Shown here one piece after another: positions 7,992-16,819 of a stretch of 64,000 nt of DNA. Positions within the stretch are counted from its first letter, which is position 1. Every line of letters starts with the position of its first letter. The stretch comes from Candidatus Altimarinota bacterium (GTDB lineage Bacteria > Patescibacteriota > Gracilibacteria > UBA4473). Position numbers and translations under genes: made by a program. The notes under the pieces were generated by a model. That model searched no databases, was not told where the DNA came from, and saw only the letters and a list, made by a program, of their open reading frames with translations. The stretch is taken from contig JAHDHX010000001.1 in assembly GCA_020631075.1 (NCBI GenBank), positions 166,331 through 230,330 on the forward strand. Reading direction: 5' to 3'.

Positions 7992-10037
7992 TTAAGCACT
8001 GATGACCACTTCGACGAGAGAGTCTTTTTTGAATTTTTGGTAGAGGATCTTGCCGATGGCTTTTTGGATCATGGTTTCGAGGGCTTTGGGGGCGCGCTCT
8101 GGGCTGGCGTTGCGTTCGTAGAGGGATTTAGCTTCTTTCTCGATCTGTTTGAAGATCTCGTGCGAGAGGTCGGCGCGGAAGCCGCGGGCGCGGATATTCA
8201 CCTTCTTGACACTGGAGCCGCCTGTGCGGAGGTGCACCAAGATAAGTCCGCCTTCGGACATCAAATGGCGGTCGGTGAGGGTGGATTCTTTAATGGCGTG
8301 GCCGTTTTCGATCAGTTGCATTTCGGACTTGATGGCTTCGCGCTCGGTCATGAGGCGGGCGCCTTTGGCACTGAGCACGACGCCGCGGCCGTTGCGCATG
8401 ACGAAGCAGCTTTTGGGGTTGTAGCCGAGGTCGCGCACGACGAGGTCGCGGTGGCCGTTACGCATGTAGAGCTCACCATGGATGGGGGCGAAGTAGCGGG
8501 GGTTGAGCAGGGAGGTCATGAGTTTGCACTCTTCGGCGTAGCCGTGACCAGAGACGTAGATGTTGTCGGCGAGGTGGTCGATGACGTGGACGCCTATTTC
8601 GGCGAGGTTGTTGCGGACGGAGACAATGGCGATCTCATTCCCGGGGATGGGGGAAGACGAAAAGACGATGGTGTCGTCGCGCCGCAGGCGAACCTGGGCG
8701 TGGCGGCCAGCGGCCATGCGGGTGAGGGCGGCGAGTTCTTCGCCCTGTGACCCTGTGGAGAGGATCAGGACGCGGGAGGGGTCCATGGTGTCGGCTTTTT
8801 TGCTGATGCGCTGGATGGTGCGTTCCTTGCACTTGAGGTAGTTGAGCTTGCGGGCGATGCCGATGTTTTTTTCCATCGAGCGGCCGCTGAGGAACACTGT
8901 TCGCCCTGCGGCTTCGGCGGCTTCGACGATCTTACTGACGCGGCCGACGCTCGACGCGAAGGTGGCGATGATGAGGCGGCCTTTGGTCTTGTGCACGAGT
9001 TTGGCGAGGTTGGCCTCGACAATCGACTCGCTGATGGTGTGGCCTGGCTTCATGGCATTAGTGGAGTCGACCATGGCGAGGGCGACGCCCTCACGTCCGA
9101 GCTGCCCGATGCGGGTGAGGTCGGCGGGTTGGTCGTCGGAGGGGTTGTGGTCGATCTTGAAGTCTGATGTGTTGACGATCTTGCCGTAGGGGGTGTTGGC
9201 GACTATCCCGACCCCGCCCGGGATAGAGTGGTTGATGTGGAAAAATTCCATGTTGAATTTGCCCAGTTTGATCTTGGACGTGGGGTCGATCTCGGTGATT
9301 TTGAGTTTTTTGGTGATGCCGAACTCTTGGCTGTTGGCGAGGATGAGTTCCTTAGTCAAGCGGGTGGAAAACATGGGCGGATAGCCGAGCTGGGGCACGA
9401 TGTAGGGCACGCCGCCGATGTGGTCGAGGTGGCCGTGGGTGTAGATTATCCCCTTGATCTTGTGTTTGTTTTTGATGAGGTAGGTGAGGTCGGGGATGAG
9501 GATGTCGACCCCGTAGTGCTCGGGGGAGGGGAACAAGAAACCTGTGTCGATAATGACAATGTCGTCGCCCCACTCGATGAACATCATGTTCATACCGACT
9601 TGCTCCATCCCCCCGATGGGTACGACGCGGATGTCGCCGACGTCTTGGGGTCGGGTGCGGCTGAGAATGTGAAATTTCTCGCGTTTCTCGGCCGTGACGC
9701 GGCCCTTGTGCGGGTCGTGGTCGGTGAACTGCTGCGGGCCGCCACGGCGACCACCGCCTCCGCCACCACCAGAGCGACCACCACGCGAGCGGTCGCCCCC
9801 TGAGCGGCCTGCGCCGCCGCCAGAACGGCCGTGGCCACCGCCAGAGCGACGGTCAGACCCTGAACGGGAGCGGTCGCTGCGACGGCGGTCGCCCGCGGGT
9901 TTGCGGGGGGAGTCGCTGGTGGTTTTATCTGCCTTAGGAGTAGAAGCAGAAGCAGATGAGTCTGCGGAACTGCGAGAGGAGCTGGAGCTGACGAGGCCTT
10001 GGGCGCTGAGCCAGCTGGTGAGTTTGGATCCGGCCAT
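7992..10037 (-). CDS. rnj: Ribonuclease J with RGG-like disordered N-terminal extension
   Basis: Metallo-beta-lactamase / beta-CASP ribonuclease (5'-3' exo and endo) for RNA decay and maturation. The catalytic HGHLDH is at about residues 201-206; further family marks are TSDFKIDHNP, DSTNAMKPGHT and SGHGYAEECKLM, followed by the C-terminal domain. The start at 10037 (MAGSKLTSW) gives 681 residues against about 555 in Bacillus RNase J. The extra N-terminus is low complexity: a Ser-rich stretch (residues 17-35), then Arg/Ser/Gly repeats (about 50-100) including runs of RSGGG and RRGG. Upstream in-frame codons are Pro-rich and unlike protein, so a longer start is unlikely. Confidence 0.95.
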   Translation of the reverse strand: MAGSKLTSWLSAQGLVSSSSSRSSADSSASASTPKADKTTSDSPRKPAGDRRRSDRSRSGSDRRSGGGHGRSGGGAGRSGGDRSRGGRSGGGGGGGRRGGPQQFTDHDPHKGRVTAEKREKFHILSRTRPQDVGDIRVVPIGGMEQVGMNMMFIEWGDDIVIIDTGFLFPSPEHYGVDILIPDLTYLIKNKHKIKGIIYTHGHLDHIGGVPYIVPQLGYPPMFSTRLTKELILANSQEFGITKKLKITEIDPTSKIKLGKFNMEFFHINHSIPGGVGIVANTPYGKIVNTSDFKIDHNPSDDQPADLTRIGQLGREGVALAMVDSTNAMKPGHTISESIVEANLAKLVHKTKGRLIIATFASSVGRVSKIVEAAEAAGRTVFLSGRSMEKNIGIARKLNYLKCKERTIQRISKKADTMDPSRVLILSTGSQGEELAALTRMAAGRHAQVRLRRDDTIVFSSSPIPGNEIAIVSVRNNLAEIGVHVIDHLADNIYVSGHGYAEECKLMTSLLNPRYFAPIHGELYMRNGHRDLVVRDLGYNPKSCFVMRNGRGVVLSAKGARLMTEREAIKSEMQLIENGHAIKESTLTDRHLMSEGGLILVHLRTGGSSVKKVNIRARGFRADLSHEIFKQIEKEAKSLYERNASPERAPKALETMIQKAIGKILYQKFKKDSLVEVVISA

Positions 10038-10584
10038 GATAGAACTGGATAAAAGAATAGAAGGGTTTGATTTCTGGGGCTCGGACACAGACGGAAATTT
10101 CTTTTGGATTCCTCGAGGTTCGTTTTCCTCCTTTAGAGAAGGAAGATAAGAGGGGGCGAGGGGGGCTCTGTCACACGGTGGGTGAAAATAAAAGCACCTG
10201 ACGAGAGAGTGGTGAAGTGGCTGGCGAGCGTAGACGCTGGGCAGCGGTAGGAGAAATGTCTGTGGCAAAGAGCGAGAGGGCGTGGGGCTCCGAAAGGGTG
10301 AGGTGCGGGTGGGGCGTGGGTGCGGGGGACTCTTCACAAGGGGAGGCCAGCACTGCCCGACGAGGCACGAGAGAGGTGGCGGGGGGTATGACAGCAAAAG
10401 TTGTCAAAACCGAGCGCGCGACACCGAGGGAGCCGCCAGAGGCGGAGGGCTCACAATTCTTGACTGACTGGGGGGTTTGGATCTCGACAAACCGAAGAAT
10501 TGCAGCAGAAATCATTCATAGTATACAGAAATGTGGGCTGAGTGCGAGGGAAGTGGGGGGATTTTGCAATGGAAGTGTTTTTAA
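10038..10584. other. 547-bp stretch without a convincing gene; probable RNase J leader
   Basis: Open frames here on both strands have Pro/Arg/Ser-rich, non-protein-like content. On the - strand there is a possible -10 box TATACT at 10520-10525 and an unusually good Shine-Dalgarno-like AAAGGAGG near 10130 with no start codon at the proper distance. If transcription starts near 10515, RNase J would have a leader of nearly 480 bases, a usual place for autoregulation of RNase genes. This is inference only. Confidence 0.4.
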
Positions 10585-11052
10585 TTACTTCTTTTGCGGG
10601 AGATTGATTTTGATCCACTGACTACGAGGTTCGGCGGGATAAGGCGGTGAAAGAAGGGGCTGACAATGACTGATGTGCTGGTAAAAACCAAGCGCGGATC
10701 GGGCGATCTTTGTCTGGTTGGTTGTCTGAGGGAGGTGCTGGGCTTGCCATTGGAGTAGCAATTGCACGATTGTTTTCCCGATGTTTTGGCCTCGGTGATG
10801 TGGGTGCACCACTACGCTTCGGAGTTGGGCAAAGGTTTCAGTGGGGTTGTGGCTGAGGCTGCCAGTGCCAAGGAGGGTGCCATTGGCTGACTGCGCAATG
10901 GCGGTGATGACGTAGTGCTCGTAGTAGTGGGGAGTCCGAACTGGGTCGCTGGGGGTGAGGAGGTGCTGGGTGATGAAGTCGTTGACAGTGGGCAGCAGAG
11001 GGTGAAGCTGCAGATGGGGGATAAGCTGGAGCGTGAAATTTGGGGGCGTTAT
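10585..11052 (-). CDS. GNAT acetyltransferase frame lacking a normal start codon
   Basis: The frame encodes a plausible complete GNAT domain of about 155 residues: FTLQLIPHLQLHPLLPTVND at the N-terminus, GTLLGTGSLS for strand 4, then LRSVVVHPHHRGQNIGKTIV, the acetyl-CoA loop, and ARSALGFYQHISH near the end. The frame opens right after the TAG-TAA end of hisS, in the same frame as hisS. No ATG or TTG occurs, and the only GTG codons (10812, 10809) lie in the middle of the domain. Near the top only ATA at 11052 could serve. It may use a rare start, be read through from hisS, or be decaying. Substrate unknown. Confidence 0.55.
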   Translation of the reverse strand: MTPPNFTLQLIPHLQLHPLLPTVNDFITQHLLTPSDPVRTPHYYEHYVITAIAQSANGTLLGTGSLSHNPTETFAQLRSVVVHPHHRGQNIGKTIVQLLLQWQAQHLPQTTNQTKIARSALGFYQHISHCQPLLSPPYPAEPRSQWIKINLPQKK

Positions 11053-11067
11053 TGTTTTTTGCTGTTA

Positions 11068-12429
11068 CTATTCGGTGATGGTGTCGTCGGGGATGAGGGC
11101 GACCTGATAGAAGGACTCTATCAGATCGCTGACAGTTTGGGTGGTTTGCTCGCCTGTCTGGAGGTGCTTGACGGTGAGGGTGTCGGAGTGGGCCTCCGTG
11201 TCGCCGATGATGGCGACGCGGGGGATATTGAGCTTATTGGCGTAGGCGAGTTTTTTCTTGAGCTTGGCGTCCTCGAAGTAGACTTCGCAGGGGATGCCCA
11301 TCTGCCGCAGGGTCTGGCAGGCGGAGAGAGCCACGGGGATGTGGGCTTCGGCCATGGGGGCGAAGAGGACTTCGGTGGGGACGGGGCTGAGGTCGGTGGG
11401 GAGGGGGTAGGCGGCGAGGTACTGGCTGAGCAGGCGGGTGAGGCCAATGGAAATGCCGACCCCCGGCAGGGCGCGGCCAGTAAACACCTCGGCCAGGTCG
11501 GCGTAGCGGCCGCCGCTGCAGACGCTGCCCCACTCGGGGTGGGTGAGGACTTGGGTTTCCATAACCGTGCCGGTGTAGTAGTCGAGCCCGCGCGCGATGG
11601 ACAGGTCGACCCGATAGAGGGTGGGGTCGGTGCCGAGGGCTTGCAGAGCGGTGAGGACGGCGGTGAGCTCAGTCACGCCTTGCTGGTAGGTGGGGGAGTC
11701 GCAGGCGTTGGCCAGCTGGGGCAAGGTGCTGGTGGTGACGGGGTGGTCGAGCCAGGCGAGGAGCTGTGACTGTTGGCTGGGGCTGAGTCCGAGCTCGGTA
11801 AAGGCGCTGGTGATCTGGGCGGGGGGGAGCTTCTCACGGTCGTCGATGACCTTGAGAGTGGCGGACTGGCCAGCGGGGTCGAGCCCGAGGGACTCCAGAT
11901 AGCCGAGGAGGAGTTTGCGGTTATTGACCCTGATCTGGCAGGGGCCGATGTCGAGCTGGGTGAAGATGTCGCACATGGTGGCGATGACTTCGGCGTCGTG
12001 GTAGTGGGATAGGCTGCCGTTGCCGATGATGTCGATGTCGCACTGGGTAAACTGGCGAAAGCGGCCTTTCTGCGGGCGTTCACCGCGGAAGACAGGGCCG
12101 ATGACTGAGCGACGGAAGGGGAAGGCGATGTCGTTTAAGTGGCGGGCGACGTAGAGCCCGAGGGGGACGGTGTGGTCAAAGCGCAGGGCGGCCCCGCTGT
12201 CGGCGTCATTCGTGTCGGCGTGGAGGCGACGAAGGACGTACATTTCTTTGGCGTTGCCGCCTTTGGCGACGAGGTTGGTTTCGCGCTCGGCTAAGGGAGT
12301 AGAGATGGGCTGGAAGCCGTGGAGGATGAACTGGGATTCGATGACGGCGAGCCACTGCTGACGGAGGGATTCGGCGCGGGGGGAGAACTCGGGGAAGCCG
12401 CTGATGGTGCTGGTGTTGGGGCGAGTCAT
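11068..12429 (-). CDS. hisS: Histidyl-tRNA synthetase
   Basis: Class II aminoacyl-tRNA synthetase charging tRNA-His, 453 residues. Visible marks are motif 2 (VFRGERPQKGRFRQFTQCD), the HisRS-specific RGLDYYTGTVMET, motif 3 in GVGISIGLTRLL, and a C-terminal anticodon-binding domain from about residue 350 (PTEVLFAPMAEAHIP onward, with YFEDAKLKKKLAYANKLNIP). The insertion domain between motifs 2 and 3 is normal in size. The start is ATG 12429. The coding strand is C-rich and the protein is rich in Thr, Gln and Leu, as are other - strand genes here. It ends with two adjacent stops, TAG TAA. Confidence 0.96.
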   Translation of the reverse strand: MTRPNTSTISGFPEFSPRAESLRQQWLAVIESQFILHGFQPISTPLAERETNLVAKGGNAKEMYVLRRLHADTNDADSGAALRFDHTVPLGLYVARHLNDIAFPFRRSVIGPVFRGERPQKGRFRQFTQCDIDIIGNGSLSHYHDAEVIATMCDIFTQLDIGPCQIRVNNRKLLLGYLESLGLDPAGQSATLKVIDDREKLPPAQITSAFTELGLSPSQQSQLLAWLDHPVTTSTLPQLANACDSPTYQQGVTELTAVLTALQALGTDPTLYRVDLSIARGLDYYTGTVMETQVLTHPEWGSVCSGGRYADLAEVFTGRALPGVGISIGLTRLLSQYLAAYPLPTDLSPVPTEVLFAPMAEAHIPVALSACQTLRQMGIPCEVYFEDAKLKKKLAYANKLNIPRVAIIGDTEAHSDTLTVKHLQTGEQTTQTVSDLIESFYQVALIPDDTITE

Positions 12430-12471
12430 GGGGGAGGGAAAGGGGGTTTTCGTGTTTCAGGCTATTTTTCT

Positions 12472-12495
12472 CTTGCCAAAAGGCGAGTTTTTTCT
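12472..12495 (+). terminator. Terminator-like hairpin upstream of rpmF
   Basis: CTTGCC and GGCGAG form a 6-bp stem around an AAAA loop, followed by six T. Only the + strand has the T-run. No + strand gene ends here, so it would act either on transcripts antisense to hisS or as a leader attenuator of rpmF, whose start is 120 bases further on. Confidence 0.4.
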
Positions 12496-12614
12496 AGTTT
12501 GCGGGGTGAATAGGCTTGCCGCATGGCGCAGTGAAGGGCGTGAAAGTGCTTCTGGACTGCGGGATGAGGAGGTACAGGCCTCAAGAAATTGTTTCTCTTT
12601 TATTTGAGACTTGT

Positions 12615-12860
12615 ATGTCTAAGAAACCCGTCCCTTCCAAAAAGCAGGCTCGCTCGTCAACCCGTTCACGCTGGGGGACGTATGTGCGGAAACAACGCAC
12701 AAAGCTGAGCAATAAGCTAAACATCATTACTTGCCCACAGTGTGGTGCCCCGACCCGAGCGCACTTTGCCTGTGCTGACTGTGGGTACTATAACGGCAAC
12801 CAAGTGTATGTGCCTCGCAAAATGAAGGCGCTTAAGGCCTTTGCGGAGATCGAAGCGTAG
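12615..12860 (+). CDS. rpmF: Ribosomal protein bL32
   Basis: Small basic protein (81 residues) of the large ribosomal subunit. The N-terminus is typical (MSKKPVPSKKQARSSTRSRW) and a four-cysteine zinc ribbon follows: CPQC near residue 38 and CADC near residue 51, then GYYNGNQV. The start at 12615 is set by alignment with the conserved N-terminus; upstream in-frame codons are not L32-like. A hairpin with A/T flanks follows 80 bases downstream. Confidence 0.95.
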   Translation: MSKKPVPSKKQARSSTRSRWGTYVRKQRTKLSNKLNIITCPQCGAPTRAHFACADCGYYNGNQVYVPRKMKALKAFAEIEA

Positions 12861-12941
12861 GCGAAAATAGTATCGAGAAATGGAAGTTTTTCTGTTTCGG
12901 GTGCCATCTATGGTGAGGTGCCTGTCGTGATGTCCACTGTA

Positions 12942-12978
12942 TTTTACCCAGAACTGGTTCGCCCAGGGCTGGGTAAAA
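12942..12978 (+). terminator. Intrinsic terminator after rpmF
   Basis: A 10-bp perfect inverted repeat, TTTTACCCAG at 12942-12951 and CTGGGTAAAA at 12969-12978, has a loop that can form an inner CTGG/CCAG pair. The A and T flanks suit termination in both directions, though the downstream T-run is short. A TATAAT at 12982-12987 directly follows and is a candidate -10 box for the nusB operon. Confidence 0.6.
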
Positions 12979-13063
12979 ATTTATAATGCGGGTGTAGGGG
13001 GGATAAAAGGGCGGGCGGGGGGCCTTGGGAAATTAAAAAGACCTTTTAAAAACAGTCCAGCCA

Positions 13064-13555
13064 ATGGAAGCACCAGAAAGACGGAGCCGTCGAGCGAGTC
13101 GGATCAATGCGATTAAGAGTTTGTTTGCCTTCATCGTGCGGCGGGAAGAGCAGCCGTTGCAGGCGTGCTATGAACACGTCGTGTATGAAGTGGCGGAGCT
13201 GACTGGGGATAGCTTTGCCGAGAGCCTGGTGGAGGCGGCGGGGGAGCACCTGTCGAAGGCGAGGCTGATCGTGAAGGGGTATGCGAAGGAGTTTGATTTT
13301 GCCAAGATAGCGCCGATCAACCGAGCGATACTCTTGATGGGGATCATTGAGTTGAAATATTTTGAGACGCCGCCAGTGGTGGTGATCAATGAATACATCG
13401 AAATAGCGAAGGACTATGGGGAAGACCGTTCGGCGGCGTTTGTGAATGGGGTGCTCGATAGCTTGCGTCAGAACCTAGGGCTGGGGGAGTCAAAAAAGGC
13501 GCGACTGGCCGCGGAAGCGGCGCAAGAAGAAGTAGTGTCACCGACGGTCGAATGA
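13064..13555 (+). CDS. nusB: NusB transcription antitermination factor
   Basis: All-helical RNA-binding protein acting with NusE (S10) at boxA in rRNA transcription. The 163-residue protein shows [16 protein letters not shown] at the N-terminus and the conserved core [27 protein letters not shown] and [12 protein letters not shown] charged, Ala/Glu-rich tail of about 20 residues follows. The start is ATG 13064. It overlaps rnc by four bases (ATGA), heading an apparent operon nusB-rnc-pabB-photolyase. Confidence 0.95.
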   Translation: MEAPERRSRRASRINAIKSLFAFIVRREEQPLQACYEHVVYEVAELTGDSFAESLVEAAGEHLSKARLIVKGYAKEFDFAKIAPINRAILLMGIIELKYFETPPVVVINEYIEIAKDYGEDRSAAFVNGVLDSLRQNLGLGESKKARLAAEAAQEEVVSPTVE

Positions 13556-14265
13556 AAAATGATGCGGTGACTGATTACGCAGAGTTGTTTGGTTTGTTTG
13601 GGTTTGCGGTGCACGACGAGGCGCTGTTGCAGGAAGCTTTTGTGCATCGGTCGGCGATGAAGCTGCGCCAGCGGGGGCAGTCACACAATGAGCGGTTAGA
13701 ATTTTTGGGGGATGCGGTGCTCGAACTCATCACGACAGAGTATTTGTTTCACCATTTCCCTGATAAACCTGAGGGAGATCTGACAAATTATCGGTCGTCG
13801 CTGGTGCGGGGGGACCACTTGGCGGTGGTGGCGAAGCGGCTGAACTTGGGGCAGTATATGCTGATGTCTGCGGGGGAGCGACGGAGTGGGGGGGCGGAAA
13901 AGGAGTATATCTTAGCCAATGCGGTGGAGGCGCTGATAGGGGCGGTGTATGTGTCAGAGGGGATGGAGCTGACGCGGCGACTGGTGGAGCGGTTTGTGCT
14001 GGTGGATTTGGAAAACATTATAGCGCAGGGTGACCACATAGACGCGAAGTCGCACTTCCAAGAGATAGTGCAGGGGCAACTGGGGGTGACGCCGCACTAT
14101 GCGCTGCTGTCAGCGACGGGCAAAGACCATGAGAAGACCTTCACGATGGGGGCGATGATCGGTGAGAAGCAGGTGAGCCAAGGGACGGGCGCGTCGAAAA
14201 AAGAGGCGCAAGCGGCGGCGGCGAAAGCGGCGATTGCGGTGAAAGATGATTGGCTGGGGCGCTGA
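13552..14265 (+). CDS. rnc: Ribonuclease III
   Basis: Double-strand-specific endoribonuclease for rRNA processing and regulatory cleavage. The RNase III signature [16 protein letters not shown] is near residue 46, the second catalytic acidic pair is in [13 protein letters not shown], and a C-terminal double-stranded RNA-binding domain runs from about residue 165 ([15 protein letters not shown]) to the [16 protein letters not shown] helix. The length of 237 is normal. It overlaps nusB by four bases and is followed two bases after its stop by pabB, so all three are probably cotranscribed. Confidence 0.96.
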   Translation: MKNDAVTDYAELFGLFGFAVHDEALLQEAFVHRSAMKLRQRGQSHNERLEFLGDAVLELITTEYLFHHFPDKPEGDLTNYRSSLVRGDHLAVVAKRLNLGQYMLMSAGERRSGGAEKEYILANAVEALIGAVYVSEGMELTRRLVERFVLVDLENIIAQGDHIDAKSHFQEIVQGQLGVTPHYALLSATGKDHEKTFTMGAMIGEKQVSQGTGASKKEAQAAAAKAAIAVKDDWLGR

Positions 14266-14267
14266 AC

Positions 14268-15338
14268 ATGACGACGGTAGAAACAGCCTGGGCGCGAGTG
14301 GCTGAGCACTGGCGAGCGGGCCGTGACGCGGTGTGGTGGTGCCAGCGAACTGCGCGCGGGGTGGAGTATGCGTGGGGGGTGGGAGAAATGAACGTGGGGA
14401 AGTGGGGCGAGCCCGGGACGTGGTGGGTGACTGACGCGAGCGGCGCCACGATGACACTGGTGCGCCCAGAAAAGTGGGGACGAAACGAACTGCCACCAGT
14501 GCTGGAGCCAGGCGCGGTGCGGGTGGCGCAGCCAGCAATGCAACTCAAACCCGTGTGGACCGACCACGTGGCGGTGAGCCGTGCGACGTGGAAGGCGTGG
14601 GTGGAGGCACTGAAAACGGCGGGGCGACGCGGCGAGGTGTGGGTGGGAAACCTGACGACGGAGCTGCGTGGGGACAGAGAGCAAACAACTGACCCAACGC
14701 GGGACGTATGGGGGCTGTATGGTAGACACTTGCGGCGTGGGGTGCCGTTGGCGGGTGGATGCTGGCGGGTGGGTGGGCGCACGTGGGTGAGCCTGTCGCC
14801 TGAGACTTTTGTCGAGTGGCGAGCGGGGGAGCTGCATACTTACCCCATAAAAGGGACGGGGACGCGGGCGTACCTGACTCAGAGTGAGAAAGAGCGTTCG
14901 GAGCTCGACATGGTGACGGATCTGCTGCGGAATGACCTTGGGCGGATATGCGACCGTGTGGAAGTGCGAGCCGAGCGGACGCTGACAGAGCAGGGGGGGT
15001 ATGCCCATGGGCAGAGCCACATAGTGGGGGTGAAGCCTGAAAAATTGACGATGGAGGAGTTTCAGAAATTACTCCCAGTGGGGTCGGTGACGGGGGCGCC
15101 GAAGCGGCGGGTGTGTGAGATATTAGCTGGGCTGGAGGGGCGAGAGCGGGGGGACTACACAGGGACGTGTGGGGTGTGGCTGGGGGAGCGGGAGATGGTG
15201 TCGGGGGTGATGATCCGTGTGGTGGAGGTGACGGACGAGGGGTGGCGGTATGGTGTGGGGGGGGGAATAACGGTGGAGTCAGACCCTGAGCGGGAGTGGC
15301 AAGAGCTGGGGATAAAAGCGGGGGTGTTGTGGAGCTGA
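14268..15338 (+). CDS. pabB: Chorismate-binding aminodeoxychorismate synthase component I (PabB-like)
   Basis: A 356-residue member of the anthranilate/ADC synthase family, which aminates chorismate. The N-terminus is shorter than in E. coli PabB. The catalytic C-terminal domain is complete: SPETFV, YPIKGTGTRA, SEKERSELDMVTDLLRNDLG, PVGSVTGAPKRRVCEIL, RGDYTGTCG and GVGGGITVESDPEREW. The motif PIKGT, with Lys, is the mark of PabB-type enzymes over TrpE. This suggests p-aminobenzoate, so folate, synthesis; no amidotransferase (PabA) or lyase (PabC) is in the window. A TTG at 14250 lies upstream within rnc; the ATG at 14268 is more likely. Confidence 0.87.
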   Translation: MTTVETAWARVAEHWRAGRDAVWWCQRTARGVEYAWGVGEMNVGKWGEPGTWWVTDASGATMTLVRPEKWGRNELPPVLEPGAVRVAQPAMQLKPVWTDHVAVSRATWKAWVEALKTAGRRGEVWVGNLTTELRGDREQTTDPTRDVWGLYGRHLRRGVPLAGGCWRVGGRTWVSLSPETFVEWRAGELHTYPIKGTGTRAYLTQSEKERSELDMVTDLLRNDLGRICDRVEVRAERTLTEQGGYAHGQSHIVGVKPEKLTMEEFQKLLPVGSVTGAPKRRVCEILAGLEGRERGDYTGTCGVWLGEREMVSGVMIRVVEVTDEGWRYGVGGGITVESDPEREWQELGIKAGVLWS

Positions 15339-15357
15339 AAATATTTTCTAAAGTTGA

Positions 15358-16800
15358 ATGGCAATGCAAAAACATCGTTTGGGTTTGGTCCTGTTTCGTC
15401 GGGACTTGCGACTGGTTGACCACACGGCGCTGCGGGCGGCGGCGGCCCAGTGTGAGCGAGTAGTGGGTGTGTTTACCTTCAACCCGCGGCAGGTGGATGC
15501 GGAGCACAATGAATACTTTGGGGTGCCGGGGATGACATTTTTGCTGGAAAGTCTGGCGGAACTGTCGGCCGAAATGGCCACACAGGGGAGTGCGCTGGTG
15601 CTGCGCTGGGGGGAGCCGCTGGAAGAGATAGCCGCGCTGGTGGAGGAGACGGGGGCGGGGGGGGTGTATTATAACCGTGACTATACGCCGTTTGCGCGGC
15701 GGCGGGACGCGGCGCTCAACCGCTGGTGCCTTGAAAAAGGGATAGCGGTGGAGGCGCATGATGATGCGTTGCTGGTGAAACCCGAAGCGGTGAAGACCGG
15801 GGGGGGGACGCCGTACACGGTGTTTACGCCGTTTTGGAAAAAGGCCAGAGGCGTGCCGGTGGATGACCCTGTAGACCAAGGTCGTGACCAGCTGTTGCCG
15901 TTGTCGGAGATGAACCAAAGCTGGTCGACGGTGACGCTAGACGAAGTGGTGGCGCGGACGCTGGGCGAAATGCCGACGCATTACCGACTGCGGGGAGGGC
16001 GGAGCCGTGCGCTGGAGCGGCTGGAGCGGGCGGTGGGGCTGACCAACTATGCCGCGGAGCGAGACATCCCCGCGCTGGCGGGGACGAGCACGCTGTCGGC
16101 GGATCATAAATATGGGACAGTATCTGTGCGGGAGACGTATTGGCGGGTGGTGGCGGGGCTGGGGCCCGAGAGTACGCTGTTGCAGGAGTTGTATTGGCGG
16201 GACTTTTTTCACCACATAGCGTGGCACTGGCCCCATGTGTTTGGGGGGGCGTATCGGTCAGTGTGGGAGGGACTGGAGTGGAGTGATGATGTGACGCGCT
16301 ATGAACGGTGGCGCAAGGGGGAGACGGGGTACCCCATCGTCGATGCGGGGATGCGGGAGCTGAATGAGACGGGGTATATGCACAATCGGGTGCGGATGAT
16401 CGTGGCGACTTTTCTGGTGAAGCACTTGCGGGTTGACTGGCGGTGGGGGGAGCGGTACTTCGCCCAGAAGCTGACGGACTATGACCCGTGTGTGAACAAC
16501 GGAAACTGGCAGTGGGCCGCCAGCACGGGGTGTGATGCGCAGCCGTATTTTCGGATATTTAACCCTTGGAGACAGCAGGAGCGGTTTGATCCAGACGGCG
16601 TGTATGTGCGGCGGTGGGTGCAGGAGCTGGGGGAATCAGACGCGGTGACGATAAAAAAATGGGAGCAGCACAGCCCACCAGAGACTCTAGAAGTCGTGGA
16701 TGAACGTTGCCCAGAGACGGGGTACCCGTACCCCATGGTCAACCACAAGGCCGTGACGGTGGCCACGAAGGCGCACTATAAGGCGGTGAAGGGGGGATGA
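15358..16800 (+). CDS. phrB: Deoxyribodipyrimidine photolyase, class I CPD type
   Basis: Light-driven FAD enzyme that reverses UV pyrimidine dimers. The 480-residue protein has an N-terminal antenna domain (GLVLFRRDLRLVDHTALRAA) and the FAD domain with LYWRDFFHH, the WR-GETGYPIVDAGMREL block, GYMHNRVRMIVATFLVKHL and NNGNWQWAASTGCDAQPYFRIFNP. The end of the chain (GYPYPMVNHKAV) is standard. The start is ATG 15358, 19 bases after pabB. If its antenna is a folate, the pabB neighbour would be functionally linked. The gene implies life exposed to sunlight or descent from such a lineage. Confidence 0.95.
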   Translation: MAMQKHRLGLVLFRRDLRLVDHTALRAAAAQCERVVGVFTFNPRQVDAEHNEYFGVPGMTFLLESLAELSAEMATQGSALVLRWGEPLEEIAALVEETGAGGVYYNRDYTPFARRRDAALNRWCLEKGIAVEAHDDALLVKPEAVKTGGGTPYTVFTPFWKKARGVPVDDPVDQGRDQLLPLSEMNQSWSTVTLDEVVARTLGEMPTHYRLRGGRSRALERLERAVGLTNYAAERDIPALAGTSTLSADHKYGTVSVRETYWRVVAGLGPESTLLQELYWRDFFHHIAWHWPHVFGGAYRSVWEGLEWSDDVTRYERWRKGETGYPIVDAGMRELNETGYMHNRVRMIVATFLVKHLRVDWRWGERYFAQKLTDYDPCVNNGNWQWAASTGCDAQPYFRIFNPWRQQERFDPDGVYVRRWVQELGESDAVTIKKWEQHSPPETLEVVDERCPETGYPYPMVNHKAVTVATKAHYKAVKGG

Positions 16801-16819
16801 TTTACTAGAAGTATTATCT

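Noticed and set aside
10171..10621. Open frames on both strands in the stretch before RNase J
   Set aside because: Their translations are Pro/Arg/Ser-rich without conserved patterns, and they overlap each other. Composition fits chance frames in skewed DNA.
12462..12524. A 20-codon - strand frame in the hisS leader, considered as a second leader peptide
   Set aside because: It has no His run (none at all), no following terminator and antiterminator pair, and no clear promoter.
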